From: Actinomycetota bacterium
GTDB lineage: Bacteria > Acidobacteriota > Blastocatellia > Chloracidobacteriales > Chloracidobacteriaceae
DNA length: 6,385 nucleotides
Direction: 5' to 3'
Assembly (NCBI GenBank): GCA_013298335.1
Contig: JAAFHI010000211.1
Coordinates: 1-6,385 of the forward strand
Notes under the pieces: model-generated
What the model saw: only the letters and a program-made list of their open reading frames with translations
The model's database searches: none
What the model was told of the DNA's origin: nothing
Program-made: the position numbers and the translations under genes
In this document: positions 5,248-6,385 of the stretch, piece after piece
How the letters are laid out: the number at the start of each line of letters is the position of its first letter
Position numbering within the stretch: the first letter of the stretch is position 1

Positions 5248-5395
5248 CGTGGCGCTCCGCTGGCGAGGGAATGGTTATCTTCAACATTGAGAGGATTTTA
5301 CGAATTCGTGGTTGTTTCTTTCGGGAAACAGTCGAGAATCGGAAATCCGAAATCGAAAATCGGCAGGAATCGGTCGGAACTTCTTGGCACAACGT
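5248..5395. other. Divergent spacer between oxidoreductase and PBP genes
   Basis: This 148-base gap should contain promoters for both divergent genes, but I find no convincing -35/-10 pair on either strand. Visible structure includes a 10-bp palindrome ACGAATTCGT (5300-5309), a short hairpin TGTTTC (5313-5318)/GAAACA (5325-5330) with a TTTCGG loop, and a short-period repeat from 5338. Either of the first two could be an operator, but both are short enough to be chance. Confidence 0.4.
5338..5375 (+). repeat. Degenerate 7-base tandem array (ATCGGAA) upstream of the PBP gene
   Basis: ATC recurs at 5338, 5345, 5352, 5359 and 5369, so three steps are exactly 7 bases and the last is 10. The units are ATCGGAA, ATCCGAA, ATCGAAA, ATCGGCA (then GGA) and ATCGGTC. 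The array ends about 20 bases before the PBP start codon. Unlike the other two repeat loci, no inverted partner is visible in the window. The 10-mer CAGGAATCGG at 5364-5373 also occurs at 77-86, upstream of the exported-protein gene, where it overlaps the ribosome-binding region. Confidence 0.6.
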
Positions 5396-6385
5396 ATGAC
5401 CGGAAATCAACCCGCTTTCAAAAACAATCCGAAGGTTTTCAGGAAAAAGAGCCTCTGGCGACGCCTCGTGACGCCGCGGCGCATTTTCTTTCTCTCGTTC
5501 CTGCTGCTGCCGGTGATCGGCGTCCTCGTCTATTACTATGTGGTCTTCGCGGCGATGATCGACCAGAAACTGCGCGGCGAGGTCTTCGTGCGGTCGAGCG
5601 GCATCTACGCCGCGCCGGTCCGGCTGGTGAACGGCTCGCCGTTCGGCAAAACCGACATCGTCAACTATCTGAACCGCATCGGGTATCTGCCGAAGGACAA
5701 GACGACCGACGCCAAGCGCGGGAAATACGTGCTGGCCGGCAACACCATCGAAGTGATTCCGGGGGCCGATGCCTCGACGTCCGCGCGGACGTTCCCGCAC
5801 GTCCGAATCAAGTTCAGCGGCGAACGCCCGGTCGGTTTCAACGACCTCGACGCCAAAAAGGACCTTCCCGACTGCTATCTCGAACCGCCGCTGCTGACCG
5901 CGCTCAACAAGGACAAGGAAAAGCGCAAGAACGTCGAATACAAGGATTTGCCGAAGGAACTCGTCGGCGCGGTGACGGCCATCGAGGACCGGCGATTCTT
6001 CGAGCATTCCGGCATCGACTTCCGGGGCCTGGCGCGCGCCATCTACGTCAACTTTACCGACCCGGACGGCACGAAGCAGGGCGCTTCGACCATTACGCAG
6101 CAGCTCGTCAAAAACTTCTTTCTCACGCCCGAGCGCACGTTCGAACGCAAGCTGAAGGAAGCCTACATCTCGATCATTCTGGAAACCCGCCTGAGCAAGC
6201 AGGAGATTTTCCAGATGTACTGCAACGAAATCTACCTCGGGCAGGACGGCAACTATTCGATCAACGGGATGGGCGAGGCGGCCACTTTCTATTTCGGGAA
6301 GGACGTCATCAACCTGAAACTAGAGGAATGCGCGTTTCTGGCCGGAATCATCCGCGGGCCGGGGTACTACTCACCCTATTCGCGC
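5396..6385 (+). CDS. Class A penicillin-binding protein, PBP1b-like (5' part, runs off window)
   Basis: The frame is open from 5396 to the window end: 330 residues, about the first 40% of a bifunctional PBP. A basic cytoplasmic N-terminus (1-29) is followed by one membrane anchor (about 30-52). Residues about 58-148 (EVFVRSSGIYAAPVRL onward) resemble the UB2H region of PBP1b. The GT51 glycosyltransferase domain follows, polymerising lipid II into glycan in the periplasm. Its motifs are AIEDRRFFEHSGID (195-208, catalytic Glu197), QGASTITQQLVKNFFL (228-243), ERKLKEAYIS (250-259) and KQEIFQMYCNEIYLGQ (268-283, Glu278 matching the second essential Glu). The transpeptidase domain with its SxxK serine should lie beyond the edge. 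The chosen ATG fits the topology, but no Shine-Dalgarno is at normal distance. A TTG at 5384 with GGAA at 5376-5379 is an alternative that adds four residues. UB2H in E. coli PBP1b binds the activator LpoB; an analogous partner here is inference. Confidence 0.93.
   Translation, partial: MTGNQPAFKNNPKVFRKKSLWRRLVTPRRIFFLSFLLLPVIGVLVYYYVVFAAMIDQKLRGEVFVRSSGIYAAPVRLVNGSPFGKTDIVNYLNRIGYLPKDKTTDAKRGKYVLAGNTIEVIPGADASTSARTFPHVRIKFSGERPVGFNDLDAKKDLPDCYLEPPLLTALNKDKEKRKNVEYKDLPKELVGAVTAIEDRRFFEHSGIDFRGLARAIYVNFTDPDGTKQGASTITQQLVKNFFLTPERTFERKLKEAYISIILETRLSKQEIFQMYCNEIYLGQDGNYSINGMGEAATFYFGKDVINLKLEECAFLAGIIRGPGYYSPYSR

Noticed and set aside
5386..5400. Possible sigma-54 promoter (TGGCAC) before the PBP gene
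   Set aside because: Only the -24-like TGGCAC is present; the -12 GC element is missing at the right spacing and the site would overlap the start codon.
5228..6007. 259-codon minus-strand open frame across the PBP start
   Set aside because: It lies opposite an obvious GT51 domain and contains the ATCGGAA repeat translated backwards (SISDFRFS); no independent support.

Overview
The window is GC-rich, gene-dense bacterial DNA from a Gram-negative-type cell. It encodes a Sec-exported protein and a PBP1b-like murein synthase with a UB2H-like region. No phylum marker is present. The intergenic short-period repeats resemble ones I remember from uncultivated and PVC-type genomes (Planctomycetes, Verrucomicrobia, Lentisphaerae), but that assignment is only a weak impression. 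There are no RNA genes, IS elements, CRISPR arrays or phage genes.

Layout. On the + strand is an exported protein of Ig-like/TIG-like domains (95-1564), closed by a strong terminator hairpin (1619-1674). A small conserved-looking membrane protein follows (1736-2056). A 14-bp perfect hairpin (2072-2116) separates it from a convergent minus-strand block. That block reads, in transcription order, a zinc-independent MDR enoyl reductase/quinone oxidoreductase (5247-4264), an ACT-domain UPF0237 protein with an extra N-terminal segment (4098-3652), and a UPF0210/DUF711 (PFL family) protein (3503-2142). Divergent from the oxidoreductase, a class A penicillin-binding protein starts at 5396 and runs off the window end.

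The UPF0237-UPF0210 pair is a known conserved neighbourhood (for example adjacent in Streptococcus pneumoniae). Its biochemical role is not established; a small ligand-sensing ACT partner acting with the larger PFL-fold protein is a reasonable inference. The oxidoreductase and the PBP have no evident link to that pair.

The most unusual content is between the genes. The two gaps inside the minus-strand block are each almost filled by an inverted repeat whose arms are tandem arrays of a very short unit: a 9-mer (GTCTTGGGA) in one, a 7-mer (GGATGAA) in the other. The arms lie against the flanking genes, and in one case an arm supplies the upstream gene's stop codon. A third array (7-mer ATCGGAA) precedes the PBP. 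Genes directly downstream of these arrays lack a recognisable Shine-Dalgarno. In both inverted-repeat gaps the repeat instead provides a Shine-Dalgarno-like site and a start codon for a short open frame that overlaps the next gene's start. Each gap is shorter than 300 bases and is described under the repeats, terminators or the divergent spacer.
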